NCBI RefSeq assembly: GCF_009935845.1
Contig: NZ_QWEK01000027.1
Span: forward strand, 1-64,000
Direction of reading: 5' to 3'
DNA from: Pseudoflavonifractor sp. 524-17
GTDB lineage: Bacteria; Bacillota; Clostridia; Oscillospirales; Oscillospiraceae
DNA: 64,000 nucleotides
The notes below the pieces were generated by a model, which was given only the letters and a program-made list of their open reading frames with translations, did no database searches and had not been told where the DNA came from. Positions 8,652 to 18,600 of the stretch are shown here, in pieces (position 1 is the stretch's first letter; each line of letters opens with the position of its first letter). The position numbers and the translations under genes were made by a program.

Positions 8652-9746
8652 ATGAAGACAAGAACGATGGGGCGCACGGTCCGGCTGGTCCTGTGCGCAC
8701 TTATGTGTATGGCGCTGGCCGTGCCCTTTGCGGGCACGGCCTTGGCGTTTACGGAGGACGGCGCGGAGCCCGCGCCCGGCCTTGCCATCCGCATCACCCC
8801 GCCCGGCGGCTGGGCAGAGGAGCGGGCGGAGGTGGAGATCTGCATCACCGATCCCGCCGGGCCGGGCCCGCAGTCGGCCCAGGTGAAGCTGGGCGGCGGG
8901 GGCTGGCAAGACCTGACCGGGGCGCTGGAGCGGACGGAGGACCGCTGGCGCTGCGTGGTGGAGCTGACGGAAAACTGCACCGTGGAGGTCCAGGCGGTGG
9001 GCTTTGACGGAAGAACCTATGAAAAATCCCAGTACATCCGCTGCTTTCCGACAGGTTCCGTCTCTGCCTCCGGCGCGGAGCCGGATGCCGGAGCGTCCGG
9101 GAGCGCAGCGCCCTCTGTCCCGCCCGGCGGCCAGGGGACGGTGATTGACAGCGCCTCCGGCGCGGCGGCGGAGAGCGGCAGGGAGTTTTTCACCATCTCC
9201 ACCCCGGATGAACATGTGTTTTACCTGGTGATTGACCGGAACCGGGGGAGTGAGAACGTCTATTTTCTCAACGCGGTGACGGAATCCGACCTGCTGGCCC
9301 TGGCGGAGGAGGACGCGGGCCAGGGCGGCGGCGTGAGCGCCGTTCCGGAGCCGGAGCCGGTGTGTGCCTGCGAGGACAAGTGCGTCCCCGGCGCGGTGGA
9401 GGCGGCCTGCCCCGTCTGTATGCTGGCCTGGAAGGACTGCGCCGGTACGGCCCCCGTCCATACGGACGCGGACACCCCGCCGGAGCAGGCGGAACAGAAT
9501 GGCAGCGGAGCCATGGCGCTGGTGGTGTTTGCGGTCCTGGCGGCGGGCGGGGCCGGATTTTACCTGAAAATCTATAAGCCTAGAAAGGAGCTGGCGGAGG
9601 CAGAGGACCTGGACGAGCTCACCGGAGGGCCGGAGGAGACCGTCAATGAGGATGAGGAGGAACCCGCGCCCCGGTATCCCTGTGGCGAGCCAGAAGAGCC
9701 GGATTTTCCGGAGGGCTATCACTACGAGGAGGACGGCGGCGAATGA
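8652..9746 (+). CDS. DUF4366 family secreted/membrane ICE protein (CD1107-like)
   Basis: This 364-residue protein has a signal peptide (VRLVLCALMCMALAVPFAG), an extracytoplasmic region, and a C-terminal membrane anchor (MALVVFAVLAAGGAGFYLKI) followed by an acidic cytoplasmic tail. A Cys-rich patch (CACEDKCVPG and CPVCM) precedes the anchor. It matches DUF4366/CD1107-type mobile element proteins. I chose the ATG at 8652, 12 nt after GGAGG, so that the signal peptide starts normally; the ATG at 8631 is in frame but contains the ribosome site. A role on the cell surface in mating is inferred from topology and context. Confidence 0.85.
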   Translation: MKTRTMGRTVRLVLCALMCMALAVPFAGTALAFTEDGAEPAPGLAIRITPPGGWAEERAEVEICITDPAGPGPQSAQVKLGGGGWQDLTGALERTEDRWRCVVELTENCTVEVQAVGFDGRTYEKSQYIRCFPTGSVSASGAEPDAGASGSAAPSVPPGGQGTVIDSASGAAAESGREFFTISTPDEHVFYLVIDRNRGSENVYFLNAVTESDLLALAEEDAGQGGGVSAVPEPEPVCACEDKCVPGAVEAACPVCMLAWKDCAGTAPVHTDADTPPEQAEQNGSGAMALVVFAVLAAGGAGFYLKIYKPRKELAEAEDLDELTGGPEETVNEDEEEPAPRYPCGEPEEPDFPEGYHYEEDGGE

Positions 9747-9943
9747 CCCGGTTCACGGACAGCCCCTATGAGCGCCTGATGCAGCAAACCCCCGCAGGTC
9801 CGGAGCGGCCCCAGGCCGCGCCGGAGCGTCCGCCCGGCCACCCCTGCCACGGCTGTCCCTATGGCCGGGACGCGCCCTGTCTGGGTATCTGCTACCGGAA
9901 ATTATTAAAAAGGAGTGGTGAAAATACAATTAGTAATCGCTGA
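9743..9943 (+). CDS. Small Cys-rich ICE protein
   Basis: A 66-residue protein starting inside the DUF4366 stop (ATGA overlap). It contains a Pro-rich stretch and then GHPCHGCPYGRDAPCLGIC, four cysteines that could bind zinc or iron-sulfur. Similar small proteins occur between DUF4366 and topoisomerase genes in related ICEs as I recall. It overlaps the start of the topoisomerase gene by about 26 nt in another frame. Function unknown. Confidence 0.65.
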   Translation: MTRFTDSPYERLMQQTPAGPERPQAAPERPPGHPCHGCPYGRDAPCLGICYRKLLKRSGENTISNR

Positions 9944-12146
9944 AAAACCCAGCGTGGCCCAGGCCATTGCCGGGGTGCTGGGGGCCGGCCGCCGCCGGGG
10001 CGGCTATTGGGAGGGCGGCGGCTGGCTGGTGAGCTGGTGCGTGGGCCACCTGGTGGAGCTGGCCCCGGCGGACGCCTACGATCCCCGCTACTCCAGATGG
10101 AGCTGCGGGGATCTGCCCATTGTGCCGGACCGGTGGCGCTATCAGATTCTGCCGGACACCAAGGGACGGTTTGACACCCTGGCCGCCCTGATGGCGGAGG
10201 AACAGGTGGATACCGTCATCTGCGCCACCGACGCCGGACGGGAGGGGGAGCTGATCTTCCGGCTGGTCTACCGGCTGTGCGGCTGCACGAAGCCGGTGAA
10301 GCGGCTGTGGATCTCCTCCATGGAGGAATCCGCCATCCGAAAGGGCTTTGACCATCTGGCGGACAGCCGGGCATACGACAGCCTCTACGCCGCCGCCCTC
10401 TGCCGCGCCCAGGCGGACTGGCTGGTGGGCATCAACGCCACCCGGCTGTTCACGTGCCTGTATAAAGGAAGGACGCTGAACGTGGGCCGGGTGCTCACCC
10501 CCACCCTCACGCTGCTGGTGGAGCGGGAGGCGGCCATCCAGAAATTCAAAAAGGAGAAATTCTATACTGTGGAGCTGGATACACCGGCCCTTCGGGCCGC
10601 AAGCGGGCGGTTTTCCTCTAAAACGGACGCGGAAAGGCTGCGCACAGCCTGCCTGGGCACGTCGATTGTGGTGAAGTCTGTGGAGCAGCGGGACCGGACG
10701 GAGCACCCCCCGGCGCTCTACGACCTGACCGCCCTCCAGCGGGAGGCCAACCGGCTCTTTGGGTACACCGCTCAGGAGACGCTGGACTATCTGCAAGCCC
10801 TCTATGAGAAGCGGCTGGCCACCTACCCCAGGACGGACAGCCGCTATCTGACGGAGGATATGGCGGACGGCCTGCCGGGGCTGTGTGTTGCGGCGGCGGG
10901 GGCGATGCCCTTCCTGGCGGGCCGGCCCTTCCCGGTACACGCCGCCCAGGTGGTGGACGGCGGCAAAGTCACCGACCACCACGCCATTCTCCCCACGGCG
11001 GAACTTGCCGGTACGGATCTGGCCGCCCTGCCCACCGGGGAGCGGAATATTCTCTCTCTCATCGCCGCCCGCCTGCTGTGCGCCGTGGGCGAGCCCCATA
11101 TTTACGCGGAAACTGCCGTGATACTGGAGTGCGGCGGGGTATCCTTCACCGCCAAGGGCCGCACGGTCAAGGCGGAGGGCTGGAGGGAGATTGAGACGGC
11201 GTTCCGCTCCGCGCTGAAGCAAAAGACGGAGCCTTCCGCCCCCACGCTCCCGGCGCTGGCGGAGGGCCAGCGGCTGGAGGGCGCGGACGCCCTGCTGCGG
11301 GCGGGCGCAACTTCGCCCCCGGTCCGCTACACCGAGGACACCCTGCTGGCCGCCATGGAGACAGCCGGGGCGGAGGAGGCTCCTGACGATGCCGGAAACG
11401 GGGCCCCCGCGCAAGCCCAGCGAAGCGGGTTGCGTGGGGAAAAGGAGGGGCAACGGAGCGGAGCGGATGCTCGCCGTCAGGCGGGCGCAGCGGAGTGCAG
11501 TTTGCCCCGACGCGGACTTGGAACCCCAGCCACCCGCGCCGCCACCATTGAAAAGCTGGTGCGCTCCGGATTTGTGGAGCGGAGGGGGCGGCAGCTTATC
11601 CCCACGGAGCGGGGAATCGCCCTGGTCTGGGCCATGCCGGACCAGCTCAAATCCGCCAAACTGACAGCGCAGTGGGAGGAGAAGCTGGGGGCCGTGGAGC
11701 GGGGCGAACTGGCCCCGGAGGACTTTATGGCCGGGATTACCGCCATGCTCACCGGGCTGGTGGAAGCCTACCGCAACGCGGCGGTCTCCTCTGACGCCCT
11801 CGCCCAGTCCGGGCGGACGGCGGTTGGCAAATGCCCCCGCTGCGGCAAAAACGTGGTGGAGGGCAAAAAGAGCTTCTATTGCGAGAGCTATTACGACAGC
11901 GCCCCCTGCGGCTTTGCCCTGTGGAAAAACCACCGCTTTTTTACCGCCAAGCGCAAGGAGCTGACACCCGAAATCGCCGCCTCCCTGCTGAAAACAGGGC
12001 GCGCCGCTGTCACCGGCCTGTTTTCTGAGCAGAAGGGCGTGTTCTATGACGCAACAGTGGTCCTCAGCGACGATGGCGGAAAATACGTCCGTTTCAAGCT
12101 GGAGTTTGACAAGAAACCAAATCAAAATGGAGGAGATCGTACATGA
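9918..12146 (+). CDS. topB: DNA topoisomerase III (type IA)
   Basis: This 742-residue type IA topoisomerase probably relaxes DNA during transfer or replication of the element. It has an N-terminal TOPRIM domain (VIAEKPSVAQAI; DAGREGELIF near residue 104), the active-site segment TYPRTDSRYL near 302 with the catalytic Tyr, GLGTPATRAATIEKL near 532, and a C-terminal zinc ribbon (CPRCGKNVVEGKKSFYC) near 637. GTG at 9918 is taken because family members begin KIQLVIAEKPS; AAGGAG lies only 3 nt upstream, and a GTG at 9915 is the alternative. An in-frame insertion of about 40 codons made of two hairpins sits before GLGTPATRA. The stop overlaps the next ATG (ATGA). Confidence 0.95.
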   Translation: MKIQLVIAEKPSVAQAIAGVLGAGRRRGGYWEGGGWLVSWCVGHLVELAPADAYDPRYSRWSCGDLPIVPDRWRYQILPDTKGRFDTLAALMAEEQVDTVICATDAGREGELIFRLVYRLCGCTKPVKRLWISSMEESAIRKGFDHLADSRAYDSLYAAALCRAQADWLVGINATRLFTCLYKGRTLNVGRVLTPTLTLLVEREAAIQKFKKEKFYTVELDTPALRAASGRFSSKTDAERLRTACLGTSIVVKSVEQRDRTEHPPALYDLTALQREANRLFGYTAQETLDYLQALYEKRLATYPRTDSRYLTEDMADGLPGLCVAAAGAMPFLAGRPFPVHAAQVVDGGKVTDHHAILPTAELAGTDLAALPTGERNILSLIAARLLCAVGEPHIYAETAVILECGGVSFTAKGRTVKAEGWREIETAFRSALKQKTEPSAPTLPALAEGQRLEGADALLRAGATSPPVRYTEDTLLAAMETAGAEEAPDDAGNGAPAQAQRSGLRGEKEGQRSGADARRQAGAAECSLPRRGLGTPATRAATIEKLVRSGFVERRGRQLIPTERGIALVWAMPDQLKSAKLTAQWEEKLGAVERGELAPEDFMAGITAMLTGLVEAYRNAAVSSDALAQSGRTAVGKCPRCGKNVVEGKKSFYCESYYDSAPCGFALWKNHRFFTAKRKELTPEIAASLLKTGRAAVTGLFSEQKGVFYDATVVLSDDGGKYVRFKLEFDKKPNQNGGDRT
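11405..11508 (+). repeat. Twin GC-rich hairpin element inserted in frame in topB
   Basis: Hairpin 1 (11405-11439) pairs CCCCG/CGCAA with TTGCG/TGGGG, has an inner CCC-GGG and GC-GC stem and a GAA loop. Hairpin 2 (11447-11508) is closed by GGGGCAA and TTGCCCC and has an inner stem GCTCGCC-GTCA-GGCGGGC. The codons inside encode a low-complexity stretch absent from topoisomerases as I know them, placed in the loop before GLGTPATRA. It looks like a REP-like element that landed in frame. The inner 12-mer CGCCGTCAGGCG recurs at 30639-30650. Confidence 0.6.
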
Positions 12147-12514
12147 AGCAGAATCAATTTTGCCGCCGCCTGAACCAGATGCTGGCCGTCAGCGGCGCGG
12201 AGCCCAAGGAGCTGGCCAGCCGGCTGGGCGTGTCTGTGTCCACAGTCAACCGCTGGCGCAATGGGAGCAGCGTGCCGGACCTGTACCAGTTCCAGGCGCT
12301 CGCCCGGTTCTTCGGGATGCCCTGCGAGTGGTTTTTGAATACCGGCGGCTTCCCCAACGCGGAAGAGCTGGCGGCGCGGCTGGGGCTGTGCGAGGACACG
12401 GTAAAGGGCCTCATGGACCTGGCGGACCGCAGGGACGAGGCGGTGTTGGACGCGCTGGACGACGCGGTATATGCCCTGGTGTCCGCCGTCAATGCCGCAG
12501 GGGATTCGGAGTAA
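12143..12514 (+). CDS. XRE-family HTH regulator
   Basis: A 123-residue Cro/CI-type DNA-binding protein. The helix-turn-helix covers about residues 20-75 (ELASRLGVSVSTVNRWRNGS, then VPDLYQFQALARFFG). The C-terminal half (LADRRDEAVLDALDDAVYALV) is probably a dimerisation helix. Its ATG overlaps the topB stop, so it belongs to the transfer operon and may report transcription of that operon back to its own promoters. A strong terminator-like hairpin follows 23 nt later. Target sites were not identified. Confidence 0.88.
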   Translation: MKQNQFCRRLNQMLAVSGAEPKELASRLGVSVSTVNRWRNGSSVPDLYQFQALARFFGMPCEWFLNTGGFPNAEELAARLGLCEDTVKGLMDLADRRDEAVLDALDDAVYALVSAVNAAGDSE

Positions 12515-12537
12515 TAACCTGTATTCATACAGACAAA

Positions 12538-12577
12538 GCCCGGAGGGATACAGCCTGAACGCTGTGTCCCTCCGGGC
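12538..12577 (+). terminator. Terminator-like hairpin after the XRE gene
   Basis: GCCCGGAGGGATACAGC pairs with GCTGTGTCCCTCCGGGC (one wobble or mismatch) around a 6-nt loop, followed by CTCTTT. It lies between the XRE gene and the 9-kb helicase gene and probably ends or attenuates the upstream transcript. The T tract is short, so read-through is likely. Confidence 0.7.
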
Positions 12578-12608
12578 CTCTTTAATATGATGAAAAAAGG
12601 AGGGTTTC

Positions 12609-15600
12609 ATGGCAAATAAACTGCAATTTGTCTCCGAGCTGGCGGACCAGACCGCCCGCGGCGTCACCCGGAACGCGGACGGCTGGAAGCAATATTTAAC
12701 CACTGCCGCCCGGCTCTATAAATATTCCTTTGACGACCAGCTCCTGATCTACGCCCAGCGGCCGGACGCCGCCGCCTGCGCCAGTATGGAGCTGTGGAAC
12801 GAGACCATGCGGCGGTGGGTGAAGCCCGGGTCCAAGGGCATTGCTCTCATCAAAAAGAACGGCGGCGGACGGCCTCATCTGGAGTACGTCTTCGATGTGA
12901 CCGACACCCGCCCGGTGCGGGGGGCGCGGACGCCCTACCTGTGGGAACTGACGGCGGAGAAATATGGCGCGGTTGGGGCGGCGCTGGAGCGCCGGTACGG
13001 CCCCGCAGCGGAAGCGGACTTTGGCTGGCAGCTCATGGAGCAGGCCCACCGCGTTGCGGACGGGATTTACCGGGACTATCTGACGGACCTGCGCTATGAC
13101 GTGGGGGGCAGTCTGCTGGAGGAGCTGGATGAACTCAATCTGGAGGTCCGCTTCCGGAGGACGCTCACCGCCAGCGTCCAGTATGCCGTCCTCACCCGCT
13201 GCGGCCTGGACCCCGGCGAGTATCTGGAGGACGGGGACCTCTCCGGCATCGCCGAGTTCTCCACCCCCGCCGTCCTCCACCACCTGGGCGACGCCGCAGG
13301 CAGGGCTTCCATGGAGCTTTTGAACGAGATTGGCCGGGCGGTCAAAGTGTTTGACCGGGAGCGGGCCGGAACGCCGCAAAAAAATGTGGAACAGGGGCTT
13401 GCAAAACCGGCGGTGATAGAGTATACTAAAGCCAGAGAACAATTTAACACTTTAAATCGAGAAAGTACAGAAGAGAGGAGCGGACATGATGAAGGAACTG
13501 ACCTACAGGCGGGCGGGGGATTACCTGATTCCGGACCTGGCGCTGGACGGAACGGAGGAGCTGGAGGAGACGCCCCTGGGCAGGTATGGCCTGCTGCGGG
13601 AGACCTTCCTAGAGGAACACCACCACGGGAGGTACACCTCCATGCTGCTGACGGGGCGGCTGTACCCCCACCTGCGGGAGATCGACCGGCAGGCTCAGGA
13701 GCAGGTGGACCAGATGGTGGCCGGGCTGATGAGGCAGAACGGGGTGGACGAGGCAATGAAAGCCCGGGATCAGATGGGGTGGGTCCAGGCGGTGAACCGC
13801 TTCACAGCCCAGGCGGAGGAGCAGGTGCTGGCGGAAATCGTCTACAAGTAAATCCGGAGGAGCAGACGGCGGGCGGACAGCCCGCCGTTTCTGCGTCTGA
13901 GGAAGAAGCGCCGCCCCCTGCGCAGCCGGACCTTGCCCTGTTTTCCCTCTTCCCCACAGTGGAGGAGCAGGTGGAGCACATCGCCCAGGTCCAGATGGAG
14001 GACCGGCGGGCTCAGGGGCAGATTTCCCTTCCCGCCGGACAAGTGCCGGAGGCGGTGGTTGGCCGCGCCCTCACCAGCGGCGGAAATGGGGCCCGCAGCA
14101 TCGAGCGCATTGTGGCCTTTTTTCAAAAAAGCCCCGGCGAATTTGCCGCCTCCTCCTTCCTGAAACAGGAGTTTGGCGAGGGCGGCAAGGGGATCACCAT
14201 TGCCGGACAGGATTACGCGTTGTGGTTCAATCAGGAGGGCTTCCGCATTGCGCCGGGACGCTCCGCCTTTGGAAACGGCAGTACGTTGGTGTCCTGGCGC
14301 AAAGCCGCCGGCATGGTGTCCGGCCTCCTGCAGGACGGAAGGTTCGCCGCCCAGGAGAAACTTGCCGCCGCCCGGGACAATGAGTTCCGGGAACTGGCGG
14401 AAGCCCTGTGGTATCTGCGCCGGGATTTCAGCGAGGAAGCGGAAAAGAGAGGCTTTCTCCCCGCAATCGCGGAGGGATACGCCGAACCCGGCTTTCCGGC
14501 TGGCACAACGGCGATAGAGCGGGTGCTGCGGACTCCACAGGAGCGGGAAAAACTTGTGGAGGATATGCGGATATTCAACGCCGCGTACAAGGATAATCCC
14601 GGACTGCTGCGCTTCCGGCAGGCGCGCTCCCCTGTCGTTCTTGCTTCCCGTATTGAGGATCTGAACCGGCCTGTTACGCCGTTCCAGGCCCAAGAGGGCT
14701 TCGCCCCTGTCAGGGCCAGCTTTATCACGGAGGACGAAATTGACCGGCTGATCACCGGCGGCCCCCACATTTCAGAGGCCAAGCCGCAAATCTACTCCTA
14801 TTTTATCCAGGGCCACAACGCCAAAGAGTGCGCGGGCTGTTTGAAGGAGCTCTACGGCACAGGCGGTCACAGCTGTGTGGGTTACGATGAGAGGTACGAT
14901 TCCAAGGGGCTCAAACTGACCCGCGAGGACGAGCTTTCCGGGTTTCAGGGCTATGATACGGTTACACTGAGCTGGAACCAGGTGGGCAAACGCGTCCGGG
15001 CGCTGATTGACCGCGGGGCCTACCTCAGCGAGGAGGAAAAGGCAGGTCTTCCGGCCTACGAAAAGCTGGTCCTGGCCCGGAAGATTTACGCGTTCCGGTT
15101 CCATCAGCCCGGCGGCCCCCGCCAGTGGGACCCGGAGGCGGCACAGCGGGACATTCTCCCCCTGCTGGACAGCCCGGAGGAGGCCGCAAAGCTGTTTGAC
15201 AGGATGATGAGCGAATTTGCGCCCCTTCCGCCTGATACGCCCCACTATCGTGCCATGCAGTACGCCGTGCGGGATTTGGCGGCGTATGTGCGGGGCGAGT
15301 CCCCCCTGTTTGCCCCGCTGCCGGAGGCGGCCTTGGAGGCGGAGCGGCGGCTGAAGCAGGCGGAAAAGCAGGAGAAAGCCCCGGACAGGGCGAAGCCCCA
15401 GTCCGGGGCCGATGCGGCCCCGGAGGCCCCGGAAGGGGAACTTACCGCCGCCGCCCGCGCCCTCGCCCAAAAGATGCAGTCCGGTACGCGGGAGGACGGG
15501 GACGGCCAGTTCTCCTTTGCCCTCTCCGCCGCGCCCAGGCCGGAACCGGAACCGCCCGCGCCGGAGGTCCAGCCGTCCGTGCCGCCATCCGCTCCGGAGC

Positions 15601-18600
15601 CTGACGCGGAGGCCCCCGCGCCTGCGCCGTCCCAGGCCCCGGAACCTGACGCGGAGGCCCCCGCTGCGGCCCCGGCGGCAGAATATGGCGTGTTGGGCGA
15701 TCACCCGACTGTCAGGGAAATCTACGCGCATTACGTGCCCATGGTTAAAGAGCTGGTGCTGGAAGATACAACGTATCGGAACGCCTGCGCCAATTCCGGC
15801 CGGGACCTGGCGGTCCTGGAGGGGAACGAGGCGATCAAGCGGGCGGTGCTGGCCATCAACGACACGGTGCTGATGAAGCAGTATTACGATCATGTTGCGT
15901 TCCACAGCCGGCTCCACCAGGAGATCATACATGAAACCTATCCCGCGCTGGCCCAGCCCCGGCCGGAGCAGGCCGCAGAGGCCGCCGGAGCGGATGAGCC
16001 GGAGCAGCCGGACGCCCCTGCCGCGGTGCAGGCCGAACCGGATCTCACCCCCAACGTGGAGGAATATCTGAATCTGAAAGCCGCCCACCCGGACAAGCTC
16101 GTTGGCGTCCAGGTGGGCGATTATCTGCTGTTCTATGGCAAGGACGCGGAGGAGGCGGCCCCCGCTATGGGAAAGGAGCTGCTGACGCGGGACATCCCCG
16201 GTCTGGGCAATGTGGCCGTCACAGGGAGCGCCGCGGCGTGGCAGGCGGCGGCGGTGAAGCTGCTGGAGCGGGGACACAGCGTGTTGCTGGCCCGGCCTGA
16301 CCCGGAGCGCGGCCCGGACGCGCCCTATGAGATCCTCCATGCCATGGACGCGGGGGCGTATATCCCCCTGGGCATGGAGCTGACCATGGACGGGCGGCGC
16401 ATGAAGATCGACAGCGTGGATTTCCAGGCCGGGACGGTCAGCCTGCAAGACCTGGATGTAAAGGGCTGGTTCCCCATTTTCCGCTCCGAGCCAATCTCCT
16501 CTGTGCGGGAGTGCGTCAAGGCGGAGCAGCGCAGCGAGGCGTATATCGCCGCGGACATAGCCGCCCAGCTCCGGCAGGCGGAGGAAACGCCGGCCCCGGC
16601 TCCGCCCGTGGAATACGCCGGACTGGACGGCGGTATCCTCACACCGCCGCCCGCCGAAGCGGAGACTGTCACTGAGAAGCTGCGCACCGGCCCGGAGAAG
16701 CACAATTTCCGCATTACCGACGAGAACCTGGGGGTTGGCGGCGAAAAAACAAAATATCAGTACAATGCGGCGGCCATCCGTACCTTGAAGCAGATCGAGG
16801 CGGAGGGCCGTCTTGCTACGCCCGAAGAGCAGGAAATCCTCTCCCGCTATGTGGGCTGGGGTGCGCTGGCCCCGGCCTTTGACCCCAAGAACGAGAAGTG
16901 GTCCAAGGAATACGCTGAACTGAAGGAGCTGCTGACCCCCGAGGAATATGCCTCCGCCCGGGCCACCACCGTCAACGCCCACTTTACATCCCCCGCCGTC
17001 ATTCAGGCCATCTACCAGGCGGTGGAGAACATGAATTTCCAGCCGGGGACCGTGCTGGAGCCCTCCATGGGCATCGGGAACTTCTTCGGCCTGCTGCCGG
17101 AGTCCATGGCGGGGGCGAAGCTCCACGGCGTGGAGCTGGACGATCTGACCGGGCGGATCGCCAAGCAGCTCTACCAGAACGCGGACATCACCGTAGACGG
17201 CTTTGAGCGCACCGATTATCCAGACAACTACTTCGACATGGCCGTGGGCAACGTCCCATTCGGGAACTACAGCGTCCACGACCGCCGGTACGACCGGCAG
17301 AACCTTCTCATTCATGATTACTTCATCACCAAGACCCTGGACAAGGTGCGCCCCGGCGGCATCGTGGCCTTTGTCACCGCCAAGGGCACTCTGGACAAGA
17401 AGAACAGCAAGGTTCGGGTGTCCCTGGCCCAGAAAGCCGATCTGCTGGGGGCGATCCGCCTGCCCAATAACGCGTTCAAGGCCAACGCAGGCACCGAAGT
17501 CACCACGGATATCCTCTTTTTCCAGAAGCGGGACCGGGCCCCGGAGCGGCTGCCGGAGTGGGTGGAGAGCGGCCAGACGGCGGATGGTGTTCCCCTGAAC
17601 CGCTATTTCCTGGATCACCCGGAGATGGTACTGGGCGAAATGTCGTTCTGGAAGAATATGTACGGAAACGAGACGGAGACGGCCTGCCTGCCCCTGGAGG
17701 GGGCGGATCTCACCCGGCAGCTTGCGGAGGCGATCCGGCACATCGAAGCGCCCAACCGGGAATTGCTGGAGCTGGCCCCGCCGGAGCGGGAGGACGGCAA
17801 AGAGACAGAGCACCTCCCAGCCGACCCCTCTGTGCGCAATTTCAGCTTCGCTCTGGCCGGCGGCAAGCTGTACTTCCGGGAAAATTCCCGCATGGACCGG
17901 GTGGAGCTGGGCAGGGTGCCTATGGAGCGTGTCAAGGGCATGATCGCCATCCGGGACAGCGCCCGGAAGCTCATCGACTTGCAGCTGAATGGAGCGAAAG
18001 ACAGCGAAATCCAGGGGGAACAGGCCAATCTCAACCGGCTTTATGACCAGTTCACGAAGAAATACGGCCTGCTGAACAGCGCCGGAAACCGGCTTGCGTT
18101 CCGAAAGGACTCCTCCTATCCGCTGCTGTGCTCGCTGGAGGTTTTGGACGACAAGGGCGCTCTGGTCCGCAAGGCGGATATGTTCTCCCGGCGGACCATC
18201 CAGCACCATCAGAGCGTCACCAGTGTAGACACGGCGGCGGAGGCATTGGCCGTCTCCATTGCGGAGAGGGCCTGCGTTGACCTGGGCTTTATGGCCTCCC
18301 TCATGGACGGCCGGAGCCTGGCTGGCGGCGGGGACAAGATCCCACAGATCGTGGCGGATTTGCGGGGCGTCATCTTCAAGGCCCCCGATACCGGCCCCTT
18401 TGACCTGGAGGCCGGCGGCACAAACTGGGACAAGGGCTGGCAGACGGCGGACGAATACCTCTCTGGCGATGTGCGGAAGAAGCTGGCCGCCGCCCGCGCC
18501 GCCGCCGAATCCTACCCCGAGTTCTCCGTCAATGTGGAAAAGCTGGAGCAGGTGCAGCCCAGGGACCTGACCGCCGCCGAGATTGACATCCACATCGGTG

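Noticed and set aside
9930-12125. Minus-strand frame of 731 codons opposite topB
   Set aside because: Mirror of the topoisomerase gene, no start signal and no family match.
12609-13500. Reading the Gly/Pro-rich helicase linker as a frameshift or assembly error
   Set aside because: The frame stays open on both sides with correct domains, and the overlapping frame encodes a known protein family, which explains the odd composition.
15594-15665. Two copies of a Pro/Asp/Ala-rich unit in the helicase gene as a mobile repeat
   Set aside because: Only two imperfect copies in a flexible linker; simple slippage in coding DNA is enough to explain them.
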